54,740 bases of DNA from Pochonia chlamydosporia 170 (taxonomy: Eukaryota; Ascomycota; Sordariomycetes; Hypocreales; Clavicipitaceae), in contig NW_019154061.1 in NCBI RefSeq assembly GCF_001653235.2, positions 1 to 54,740 on the forward strand, read 5' to 3'. The position numbers were made by a program, and so were the translations under genes. Positions 39,401 to 48,068 of the stretch are shown here, piece by piece (the first letter of the stretch is position 1; every line of letters begins with the position of its first letter). Under the pieces are notes generated by a model, which was not told where the DNA came from, searched no databases, and saw only the letters and a program-made list of their open reading frames with translations.

Positions 39401-40861
39401 CGCCTCGTAGTTGTCCGTCCAGCGCACCGTTGGCGGCCCGACCGTCTTATTGCGATGTCCCTTGCCATACGCCATCCAGTTGATGATCTTGCTTATGACC
39501 GTATACGTACCTACGCACATCCACCTCGCGTGGTCCTCCTTGAATCGATCAAGAGTCTCCACTCCAATGCCGTGCTCTTCTGGCGACACATTCTCGAATC
39601 CAGCCTCAAGAAAGAAGAGACGAGCCAGCCATGCTAGCGCCGCTAACACACCGGTATATAAATATGCTTCCGTAAAGCCTAGCGGGTGCCTCCTAATGCC
39701 GGTTGCCGCGCAAAAGCACAGCATTGCGTTGCTGTACATGTCTCCGCCAACACGCACTTTAATTGAAGCGATCATGAATTGAAACACGGCCTGGTCGAGC
39801 GATCTTGTCCCCATCACAGCGGTCTCCCTGTGTCCGAATATTTGCTCCCACTCGTCGTCCCCCCAGTTTTCGCTGCCATCGCTGTCGTCGTCATCTCCGC
39901 TGAAGAAGCCGCTGTCGTTCTGTTGCTCGGCCTGTTTGTTGTCTAGCGGCTGGTCTTCGTCCTCTAGCTCGCGGGCCACGTCTCCCATTAGACTCCACTG
40001 CTCGTCTGTAAAACGCATTGCCAGTTGGCTTGCCGCTTCCTCGCGACCTAGCTGGTATGCCCGCCAGCAGAACTCTAAGTAGCGATGTCCCACAGCCTGG
40101 TACCTCGCCTGTGACTTGTCCTTCGTTGTGCGCCCGAACGGGCTTTGATGCGGCTTGCCTGGCTCAATGCCGCGAAGACACTGTAATGTCTCGTCTGGTA
40201 CGCTGGAGAGCCGCCAGCTGCAGCGGTCTACCTCTCGATTAAAGCTCTCGCCCAGTCGCGTAAGAAGTTGCGTCTCTCTCGTATTCATCTCGTCCTCGGG
40301 AGCTCTCGTCTTTGCCTTGCTGGCTCTTGCTCGTATCCCCTGGGCCGCATCGTGTATCTCGAGCAGATTTCGATCCCCAAAGTGCCTCACCCACTTCATA
40401 TGCTTAACCCAAGTCGAGTCAAAGTCAATGCTCTCTTGCCTGTTACCATGCTCGTTTCGCTTGGTATCCTCTTCCAGTAGCTCGGCCTGGCTCTCAGCAA
40501 TAATGTTATCTATCGCGCTTTCCTCCGGCCCGGACGGCGGCAGTGGCGCTACTGTACTGTCGCCGGGGACGTTAACAATCCAATATCTCGCGCGTTTGGT
40601 CGGCGTCCATGACTGAAGATTTACAGCACTGTATTTTGGTCCCCCACGGTTGTGTTGTGACTCTTTCCAGTGATGCAATGCGTTCTTCTCCGATCTCGTA
40701 AGATACCGACATGAGTTACAGCTAAACCCATGTTCTATTTTAATAATCGGCACTGGTTCGCTCCAGTCGGCTGGCAGTTCAATTGTATTTGGATCGTGAA
40801 GCGAGTCTGCGTTGGCGTAATCCGCAATGTCTTTAAGCTGTTCTCCCTTTACCCGATGCAT
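36428..40861 (-). CDS. OrsD-type zinc-finger protein with RecQ-family helicase core (telomere-linked-helicase type)
   Basis: 1477 residues in one frame. N-terminus: C2H2-like finger FSCNSCRYLTRSEKNALHHW (about 48-70), then VNLQSWTPTKRARYWIV, typical of OrsD/DUF3505 proteins. Middle: a long helical region with SNAMLCFCAATGIRRHPLGF, and a core GVGRYRVMAIEFGRRIRG (about 733) plus WDLQSTHSTKMARLHYAV (about 787). Helicase: Walker A VLPTGAGKSLLFMVPA (about 910); motif II as FINEAHTAI (about 1007), where Asn replaces the usual Asp; motif III VLLTATLPV; motif VI QQTGRGARRDGE. C-terminus: acidic linker, then a Cys/His module CAICHIWNC...CCFRCKLPGDWC. Relatives are repeat genes near telomeres in several fungi; their role is unsettled. 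It lies 462 bp downstream of, and in the same direction as, the paralogous ORF at 41324. Confidence 0.82.
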   Translation of the reverse strand: MHRVKGEQLKDIADYANADSLHDPNTIELPADWSEPVPIIKIEHGFSCNSCRYLTRSEKNALHHWKESQHNRGGPKYSAVNLQSWTPTKRARYWIVNVPGDSTVAPLPPSGPEESAIDNIIAESQAELLEEDTKRNEHGNRQESIDFDSTWVKHMKWVRHFGDRNLLEIHDAAQGIRARASKAKTRAPEDEMNTRETQLLTRLGESFNREVDRCSWRLSSVPDETLQCLRGIEPGKPHQSPFGRTTKDKSQARYQAVGHRYLEFCWRAYQLGREEAASQLAMRFTDEQWSLMGDVARELEDEDQPLDNKQAEQQNDSGFFSGDDDDSDGSENWGDDEWEQIFGHRETAVMGTRSLDQAVFQFMIASIKVRVGGDMYSNAMLCFCAATGIRRHPLGFTEAYLYTGVLAALAWLARLFFLEAGFENVSPEEHGIGVETLDRFKEDHARWMCVGTYTVISKIINWMAYGKGHRNKTVGPPTVRWTDNYEALMHNGERLVVRDFQRAACTVMVQADNLLNQLLGGTWDRIGPRIDMKRIVDSTSRVGAGHSFATNDKNAWLEVGPGKVLRSMEASIFDKKTNQWKQASVRRWMRWLRVFREALMLLSHIWEGQPGRGPETATLRHCDTWQLLRNVFLYDGQVMLVTDRDKMKAIRGTGRMVARFLPDRIGRMMVAYIAWLLPAERTLRRKCKLPEPREECLEFLWRNGNSKCWGTERLSSIMTRMLQAEIKMRVGVGRYRVMAIEFGRRIRGLVIRQIDGMAGDDEDEEGLEMDQMTGEALDVRGSWNIVWDLQSTHSTKMARLHYAVHVGMPNGLTPEMIENFRGISHLWHQFLMEGDEGRAGWKRKAAGEESTGARKKSKKGRPDKEENERDMVEGLRTLMGLGSTWRPGKQRECMEKILALHGEESAICVLPTGAGKSLLFMVPAIMRGGGTNVVVVPFAALMTDMVDKARRMGVDVIEFRPSVNSERECLPRAARMVVVSADTGSVPSLLAYVDGLKEDGLLQRIFINEAHTAITDASYRVRLTQLKGLTRFERPIVLLTATLPVTFERWFREELLADGAETIRERTTKLNCRYEVEQVKPGPGAVEARVVELVRQLQSTMMSGQKCVVYCRSKAQCEALAEEIGCDAHHSDMDKAAQDEARESWAAGGRHRCIVATTGLGTGIDIGGIIAIIHAGFPYGVVDFVQQTGRGARRDGEEVRSFIVHDGLTPYEKVGTNKVERVNRYQMEMFIKSPGCHREVLSSFMDGVVGETCADIMGAIPCGRCHPSGETTEEEEEEEGGGDDNGEEASRQLEEERAGEGVWRRFNQSEGEKVNTLMRWLDEVQDICAICHIWNCKKTPTGKPVPSTDRHKHAGRLCEPVSGESYDSIRQKIRFAENSCCFRCKLPGDWCKESQESAGEGEGCMYEDKVLPVALLPMGREWMRKWVKEKFEIDPGDRREWFKWLAGRVQFHGTNGTNMHVLWEAIVQKVYGKHVQK

Positions 40862-41323
40862 ATGGCTAAAGTGGGACTTGACACCAGCTCCGGGTTTTTA
40901 TTAGTACGTATGGACCCTGACTGTCGATCTGCTATCCATGTAGAAGATGCTGCATGTCCTTCAATATCCATTCATCTGGCTTGATCGTACTGTAAACCCC
41001 CGTGGGTCTTGAGTGAGAAGCTGCTCTCGCATGGGATGAAGCTGCTTGTTCTTCAATGCTCACAAGACTACACACAATCTAGGTAAATACTTAGCACTCT
41101 AAGTAGGTATAACCACCGGTGGATTTCCAAATATCTCTTCCCGTCCTACTAGTTATACGTTGCGTACTAAATTTTAAGGCAGGTTTGTTACAGTACCACC
41201 TTTGCCCCTTCATCGAAGTAGCTTACCAACCAGCCACAAACATTATTACAACAGCTTGCTTGCTCAGAATACCGGAGAATGGCACATTGAGTATGATCAA
41301 CTATTATTAAGTAAAAGTTAGAA
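40862..41323. other. Spacer between the two paralogous large ORFs
   Basis: 462 bp without a gene. It should contain the 3' end of the upstream partner gene and the promoter of the helicase gene (both minus strand). No specific motif could be assigned. Confidence 0.4.
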
Positions 41324-44300
41324 CTAATTAGGTTGTAGATCTTTGCCTACTAGATCCCACACATCCCTTGTGAGGAACCCCATAACTCGCATCATCTGCG
41401 ATGAATGAACGCTTTCTACAGCAATCCCTCGTGCTAGGTAGTTTGCTACTCTCTCCCCATTTAAAGAGCCCATGAAATAGTGCCAGTTGCTATGGTAATC
41501 AACCACAGTGTCTCGAAACTCGGTCCTGCCGCAACAATAAAGCCCAAGGACAATTTCGCTGACGTAGTGCTGTTTGTACTGGCACTGATACCGGCGGGGG
41601 TTTGCCACGACCCACTCCCCGTCGTCGTCTCTCACCCAGCTGTGACAGAACGAGGTTGGAATGCCGCAGTTCTGGCAATCCACATGCGGAAGTATTTTTG
41701 CCTGGTATAACGCTGCCCCAAGCTCCTTGTTAAAGAGCCCTGCTGGCTTCCGCTTGCAGTCGCGCAGATTATGCATGGCAAAGCGACGCGGGAGACCCCG
41801 CCCTACGCAGAAACTGCATATGTCACGCCACCATTCAAGAGAATCTTGCCAGTGCCCCAGCTCATTTATGTCTCCATAGGGGACATGTTTGAGGATATCA
41901 TTCGCCAGCGGCCCGTAGCCAGCCGGACGTCGAGGGAAGCCATAGAAAGGTGGCGAGCCCCGTTGGCTGTTCCGCCAGCAGTAGAACCCAACCACGAGCG
42001 TCTCGTAAGCAAACACCATTCCCGGAAACCAGTCCTCCTCTAGTGGGATTCGTCGCTCGAACCAAAATCGAGCTTCAGAATCAATCAGCAGGTCCTTTCC
42101 ATCATGTTCGCGCGCCACTCTGACTAGAACTCCAGACAAAAGCTGGTTCTGGCATGCGCATAGCGCGGCAATGACCTTGAACATCCGAGACTTCCTTTGG
42201 CAATGGCCACCGCTGCCATCCGCGGCCTTGTACTCTTCCAGAGCACGTCGGCGCGTCTCTTCGTCTCTAGCATCAGAAATTGCATCCCCTAATCTTATCT
42301 CCTGGCAGGGCTCAACGCCTTCCCATATTCCTCTACAGATGCCTTCGCATATGACGCAAGAGCCCGGCTCGAAGCGCGTAAGTCGCGGGATAGCAAGTTC
42401 TTCGAGCCAAGATACTATTTGCCGTGCCCGACGAGCATGCCGATTCTTGCACATATTTAAGTCGTGGTCGGGCTCAATCTTGCCTGTGTCGGCAAAACAC
42501 AACGGGCAACCGAGCAACTCCCACCACTCAACCGTTTTGAGCAAAGTATTCAGTCGCTGCTGTAGCATATAATCTTCGGCTCGCTCGTCACGGTACCCCT
42601 TCACAAATGAGATGATCTTGTCTTCCTCGTCCTTTGTCTCTGTGGAAACCTGACCAAGCTGCCCAAATACGGTCTGATATTGTTGAATGGCCTGTTGGAC
42701 GGTAAGCGGCGGCGCCGGCAGGGTGGTATGGTGCTGGTGTGAGTGCGAACCGCCGACCGTAGGAGTACAAGGCAGGTTTGAGTCTGACCTTGCTGGTAAT
42801 CGTGATTGCACACCGTTGTCACTACCTTCGATGTGGCTTCGGTGAATTGCATTTGGCGAGTTGTCGTCTTTAAATTGCAGCAAGCGCTCACATTCCTTGG
42901 CATCGGCAGATCGAGCGTGATCCGGTGTGAGCCTGCTGGGAACCCCGAGAAACTCGTGCCACTTCATAGAGGCCCATTGATAAAGATCCAGCAGCTGCGG
43001 CTGTAACGTCGTCGGAAAAGCTCCATCTACACCGTACGTCCTCCCGCTCTCGGCGGGCCGATGCCCGCTTTGCCACGGGAAAACCACATTTCGATTAGCG
43101 TTCGGGCCTTTGTCATCGAATCTGTTGAACGGCTCGTGTATGTCTTGGACATGTTTCTTTGTGATGCCTATGCTTAGTTGCCGCATGACTTGTGAGTTGA
43201 CGGCATGGCCCCATAACTTATGGGTTGACCGTTTAAGCACCTCGTTAAATCGGGTCGATTGCCATGGTTTGCTACCTAACGCCGTCTCTGCTCGGAACAG
43301 CAGCTGTGACGTGCCTCCCGCTTTACCTTTTCCCAAATGCCGCTCCCGATAGAGTAGATCCACGAACCGTCGGATGTAGACCAGATATTTATAGACAACC
43401 CTGGTCAGCGACGCTGATAAGAAGCGAACCACCACAAACTCTCGGTTGGTGGACCGCTTTGCCTTGTGATGGCGAACCAGATGGATAATAAATGACTTGT
43501 ACACGAACACTCCCCTCTGGCCAAACTCGCCGTTCTCACACCATAGCTGTAGCAGCTCAGTCCACCTCGCTCGTTGCGCATTGCCCTGTATTGCCAAGCC
43601 GAGATATGTTCGAAACTGCTCCTCCAGCTTCAGGTATTGGTCGACTAGCTTCCACTTCCACCTTCCATTCGCGATCAAGTCATCGCGTCCTCTGGATGAT
43701 GCACGCTCAATCAGCTCAAGATACGCCCCTTCCAGTTTATTTGCGGGATCCGTCACAAAGGAATATCCTGCTGTCGAGTTTGTCATGTCATCCCTGATAC
43801 CGGCAAGATCCACGTAGGGCTCAAAGCTAAACATCAACTCGTGGCAAACATCGCAGGCCTGTGTTGTAAAGTATTCCTGCAAGAGTCTGAAGTCCCCCAT
43901 TGTCAGTGTCTTAGAGCCATTCCAGTGCACTGTCTGACCGTCGTCACTCCAGTATAGCAAGAACGGTGGCGTGTCTGACTTCGCTGCCACACGCCCATAG
44001 TTTCGAAGGGTGAAAAATTCATCAAACGGTGACTGCGGTCCTTGCACAGTCAACTGCTTGCGGATCTTTTGTAAGCGTTCCAGTTGTTCGGTGTAGGGCC
44101 GTTTTTCGATCTTAAGTATGCGATAGGGCCGAAGTGGGAGCGCCTTCTCTATGCAGAATAGACGCAGGTGATAAATGAGGGCAGAAAGATGGGGAGTGAA
44201 GGCTCGAGCCGGCAGGAAGCTCTGTCGGCCCTTTGAGAACCCTAGAATGCCGCTGAAGAATACCATCACCATCGAACTTGGCTTTCCATCTACTGGGACG

Positions 44301-45363
44301 TCCTCTGACAGTGCCAAGCTCAATCCAAAGAGCTGCTCTAGTACTTCCTCCGTCTCACAACTTCCTGGCTTTTGCAGCATTGGAAGTAATACGGCGATGC
44401 CTGTTCCGTCCGACTGTGATGATGCTTCGCCGCGGATACTCCCATCGGTGTAGGCTTCCATTTCGCTGTCATCATCGTCGCTTTCTCCGCTGTCGCTGGA
44501 CGTCCCGCTGCCTCCGCCGCTTTCAGACTCCGATATCACGTCGAATTCGACTGTAGAGTCATGTTCGGCTGCTTTGGTGATGTGATTTGTTGTTTTCCAG
44601 CATTTGTTCTGCCATATCGCGTCCAGGAAATGCAATATGGGGTTTCCAAGCGATAACCCAATCATTCTCGTTCGCGTGCCTTCGTCCAGGCGATACACAC
44701 GAAAAATGAAGGAAATAAGTTTTCGATAAAGCAGACGATATTTCAGCGTGCTTGTCGGCTGGCGTACCAGAGTAAATGGCTCTTGTGAGGGTGAGGTAAG
44801 TCGGACGCTTCTGAGCCAGCACAGAAGATTACGGTTGGTGCTTCGCACAGTCTCTTCGCAACGATCCATCATCGGATTCACTAGCTTCAAGATTGCCGCT
44901 ATCTTCAATTCGTCCTCTGCGCTGCTTACCAAATCTTCCTGCAGCTCGCACACTCCGCGCCGTGCCAAGAGCAACGGCGGCGGCGATGATGGGGTTTGTC
45001 CAGATGCTCGGCGTGGAATTGTGATTAAGGCTGAGAGCATCTGCCGATCCTTGTTGTTAAACATCTCCTCCCAGCCTGTCCTCGCGACCCATGGACTCTC
45101 TTCACCAAATGATAACCTCGAATTAGGATTGGCCGGCGAATCAACCCGTCCAATTATATGGTCGTCGTCGTCGTCGTCGCCCGACCGACGGAAACGGTTT
45201 AGCTCGCGTTGCTTCACGCTGGAAACATGGTCCAGCCTCCTCTTCATATCTTGGGTCGGTCGTGTCGTCGATCCATTATGCTCGACGATCCAGTACCGTT
45301 GATTCCTCGATGGGTTCCAAATCTGAAGGTAGACTTGCTCCATGCGATTGGATTTGCGACTGG
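41324..45363 (-). CDS. Helicase-less paralogue of the RecQ/OrsD protein, 5' end cut by hAT 2
   Basis: 1339 codons from Met 45343, but the frame is open up to the hAT 2 border at 45363 and the expected zinc finger is missing, so the original start lies beyond the insertion. It matches the helicase protein step by step outside the helicase core: YLQIWNPSRNQRYWIV; LLYRKLISFIFRVYRL; FLPARAFTPHLSALIYHLRLFCIE; YWSDDGQTVHWNGSKTLTMGDF; MRQLSIGITKKH and FPWQSGHRPAESGRTYGVDG (about 756). No Walker A or motif II is present. In place of the helicase come two Cys/His modules: WWELLGCPLC...CKNRH...CVICEGIC (about 935-1005) and WWRDICSFC...DCKRK...CQNCGIPTSFC (about 1168-1235). Function unknown; partner or regulator of the helicase protein is inference. 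Confidence 0.72.
45356..45363. repeat. Left target-site copy of hAT 2
   Basis: GCGACTGG directly outside the CAGTG terminus. hAT elements duplicate 8 bp; the matching copy must lie beyond the right edge of the window. Confidence 0.5.
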
Positions 45364-45729
45364 CAGTGTGGTAAATAATATAAACAATACGTATATTGGC
45401 AATATGGACCCCCTCGCAATATTATTGTATTGTCAAGCGGCGCATATTGTATTACGCAATATGCCATTGGTCCATATTGTATTGTATTGCCAAGAATCCA
45501 ACATATTGGCAATATGACAGTATATCCCGTATATTGCACGTGACCATTAAGGATATAATTTAACTGTCGTAACTAACTACAACATAGTGCTTTGAAACTC
45601 TAATATCCCAAACCATGACTTCAAACACTCTAATGCTTCAACTACATCACTCCCCATGCGATTTCGACGATCTGTAATGGTTATCTTTGCCCCAGAGCAG
45701 AGCCTTTCAGGCTCGGCAGCCATTGCAGG

Positions 45730-45744
45730 AATTGACAGTATGTC
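45730..45744. repeat. Left target-site duplication of the LINE
   Basis: AATTGACAGTATGTC, identical to 53124-53138. It encodes part of VDILSI of the hAT 2 transposase, so it also proves the insertion point. Confidence 0.95.
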
Positions 45745-46034
45745 GAATTGAATTGAATTGAATTGAATTTGGTATCGCCTGTTGGCGCCCTGGTGTAGGC
45801 ATTAGGCGTGCTAACTAGTCTTCAACGGTGATTACATAATTCCGCCTGCCCTGTAAGCCCCGCAGGACGCGATCAATGGGAGTCGCGTCCATGCTCTCAC
45901 GGTAAACCCCTGAGCGCTTCTTCATGCATATTCCTCCAACTGCAGCAGGTGTTCGCCCAACGGCTGTATTTCTGTTAGTATCGATACCCGTCAGCGGGAT
46001 CTCGATCCTGCTGAGGTTTCCCATCCGGGGGTGT
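45745..46034 (-). other. LINE 3' UTR with (GAATT)5 tail
   Basis: About 290 bp between the ORF2 stop and the target duplication. The terminal simple repeat takes the place of poly(A). Confidence 0.8.
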
Positions 46035-46519
46035 TTAGTAGCGCTTGTTGATCTTCGTGTAATAGAAGTCAGCAATGCGCAGGTAAACCTTGTAGGATCT
46101 ACCGAGGAAACGTCCTATCGCCGCTTCGGGATCGGGGGTCAGCCGAGCCCGGAGATGGCGAGGAACTTTCCTGCAGTAGAAGAGATGGGTAGGCGACTTT
46201 TGGCGCCCGCAGGGGCACTCCAGGGTCGCCTGACCTGGGTGAAATCTTTCGTGGTAGTCCGCAAAGTCACCGTGGTGTGATCGGGCAGCAAGTAGATATC
46301 CCAGCAGACGGCGCGGGAGAGTGAGCTCAGGAAGCTTTTGTAGCTCGGCGGCCAGGCCGAGCGACGTGTAACCTGTTCTCTCTACTCCTTGCCACCACTG
46401 CCGGTAGTCTACGGCTATCTGACCCTTAATCTGTCTCCTGCGGTAGGAGACTGAGGGAAGGTGTTCTAGGACTGGGAGACTAGCCCCTTGCTTGGCGAGA
46501 AGATCTGCCAGTTCGTTTC

Positions 46520-46762
46520 AGTTGAAATTGTGATTCTTTAAGTGTACTTCTTCTATAATTTTTTGGTATCTAGAGAGATCAGATAGACCTCTTTATAGGT
46601 ACAAGCAAGCTGCCTGCAGCTTGCTTTTGTTGCGTTATAACACTACTGATACATTGTGATGTTTGATCCCTTGATTATTGCTTTTGGTAGCTTCAGCCTC
46701 TGTTTGGTAGCTGCAAGTGCTGTATCAGAGCTGCTGACGTCACCTGCCGTTCAGGAACAACT
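46520..46762. repeat. Probable solo LTR inserted in LINE ORF2
   Basis: 243 bp flanked by a 5-bp duplication GTTTC (46515-46519 and 46763-46767). The ends are complementary (AGTTG...CAACT). Removing it with one duplication copy joins GHSNIFGN to NELADLLA in frame. Length and 5-bp duplication suit a solo LTR, though the termini are AG/CT rather than TG/CA; a small DNA element with TTT duplication and CAGTTG ends is the alternative. Confidence 0.65.
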
Positions 46763-47287
46763 GTTTCCAAAGATGTTGCTATGTCCTGGGCACCATTTGA
46801 CAGATACCTGGTATGGATGCTTGTCTCCTACCTTCTGAAAGGTTCTAAAGTAGGCCTGTGAAGAGTTTGGTGCTGTCGTGCCTATACAGTCAATAACGGA
46901 GGTGTTATCCATACAGACTGTAATTGGTTCGTTAGCAAAATTAGCGAGTACAGCGCATCGGAGGCCTTGCACAGCGCCGTGGATTTCTGCGTCAAAGACT
47001 TCTCTGCGGCCAAGTTGGCCAGAGCCCCAGTCGACGAGGCGTCCGTTGTGGAATACTGCGAATCCATATCCTGCGGTATCTGTTTCTATCTTGGAGCCAT
47101 CGCTAAAGACGATATATCCTGGGGGTTTATCCTTAAGCCAGCGCTGGAATTCTACAACGGCGATTTCTTTGGGTGGTCTAATTCTCGCAGCTTCAGTCGG
47201 GATGCTATCCTTAAAGCGGCGTGGGATGAGCCTTGGTCGTTCAACTTCATTTGCACATGCCGCTGTTCGGAGGAGTCGGCAATGCCT

Positions 47288-47295
47288 CTGCAGAG
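47288..47295. repeat. Left 8-bp target duplication of the nested hAT element
   Basis: CTGCAGAG, identical to 48061-48068. Confidence 0.9.
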
Positions 47296-48060
47296 CAGTG
47301 AAGTAATTAGTGCAAAATACCGTATACGATATTTTTTCGACCTCACACTGCACTGTATTGTTTAGGAATTTGCTGCACTGCACGGTATACGGTATTGCAC
47401 TGTATTTGAGCAATATCGTATTGCAATATCGTATTGCACGGCGTGCAAAGAGCCGCATGGCCCAGGCATGAAGCTAACCAAATTGAGTAAGGTTGAGGTT
47501 CTACAATGTCTCACCAACCGTAAATTATGAAGCTATTCGCGGCCAACATGTAATAGTTTGCTTTTTCCGAGAGACGAGAGCGCTTCGATGTACGCTTCTT
47601 CTTCTTGAATTGAGAGGGCGACAACGGCGAAGTATACGTTTCTCCCATGTCAGAATCTCCGTTGTCGCTGGCAGCTGATGAATCAGCCACTAGGGATGTT
47701 GGGGATGATATAGCCGTAAAGGAAGCGGCAACACCTGAGTGTTGAGAAGTCATTATGTATTAGATCAAAAATTGTCGACGGAAGTGAAATTTCAGGGGTT
47801 GACACGCTTTATTGCAGAGAAATCCTTCAATTGGGATCTTCATTCATTACGCCTGATGCGTACAGTAAGGGCCTCGTATTACTCGTGTTGCACTGTATTT
47901 GCACTGGATGAATATCATATTATACGATATTCGAACGACCTCGCACTGCACTGCACGGTTTTCTATTTTTCTTGCACTGCACGGTATAAAAATACAGTGC
48001 AGGCAATACGATATTGAATACGATATCGTCTTATTTACGGCCACACTATTTACATCACTG
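47296..48060 (-). mobile_element. Non-autonomous hAT element (765 bp) nested in LINE ORF2
   Basis: Terminal repeats CAGTGAAGTAATTAGTG and (reverse complement of the right end) CAGTGATGTAAATAGTG agree at 15 of 17 positions. A perfect 8-bp duplication CTGCAGAG flanks it. Both ends carry many GCACTGCA(C/A)(T/G)GTAT and TTGCACTGTAT words, typical of subterminal binding sites in hAT elements. Internally there is only a short transposase-like N-terminal ORF, so it depends on a transposase elsewhere. Confidence 0.93.
47511..47753 (-). pseudogene. Possible hAT transposase N-terminal fragment inside the nested element
   Basis: 80 codons: a Ser/Thr-rich acidic start (MTSQHSGVAASFTAISS), then a basic patch QFKKKKRTSKRSRL, and an early stop. 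Position and composition resemble the first exon of a hAT transposase left after internal deletion. No catalytic part remains. Too short for certainty. Confidence 0.4.
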
Positions 48061-48068
48061 CTGCAGAG
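48061..48068. repeat. Right 8-bp target duplication of the nested hAT element
   Basis: CTGCAGAG, matching 47288-47295. Confidence 0.9.

Noticed and set aside
45276..45539. ORF across the AT-rich end of hAT 2
   Set aside because: It is made of CAATAT-type subterminal repeats and a shadow frame of the partner gene.
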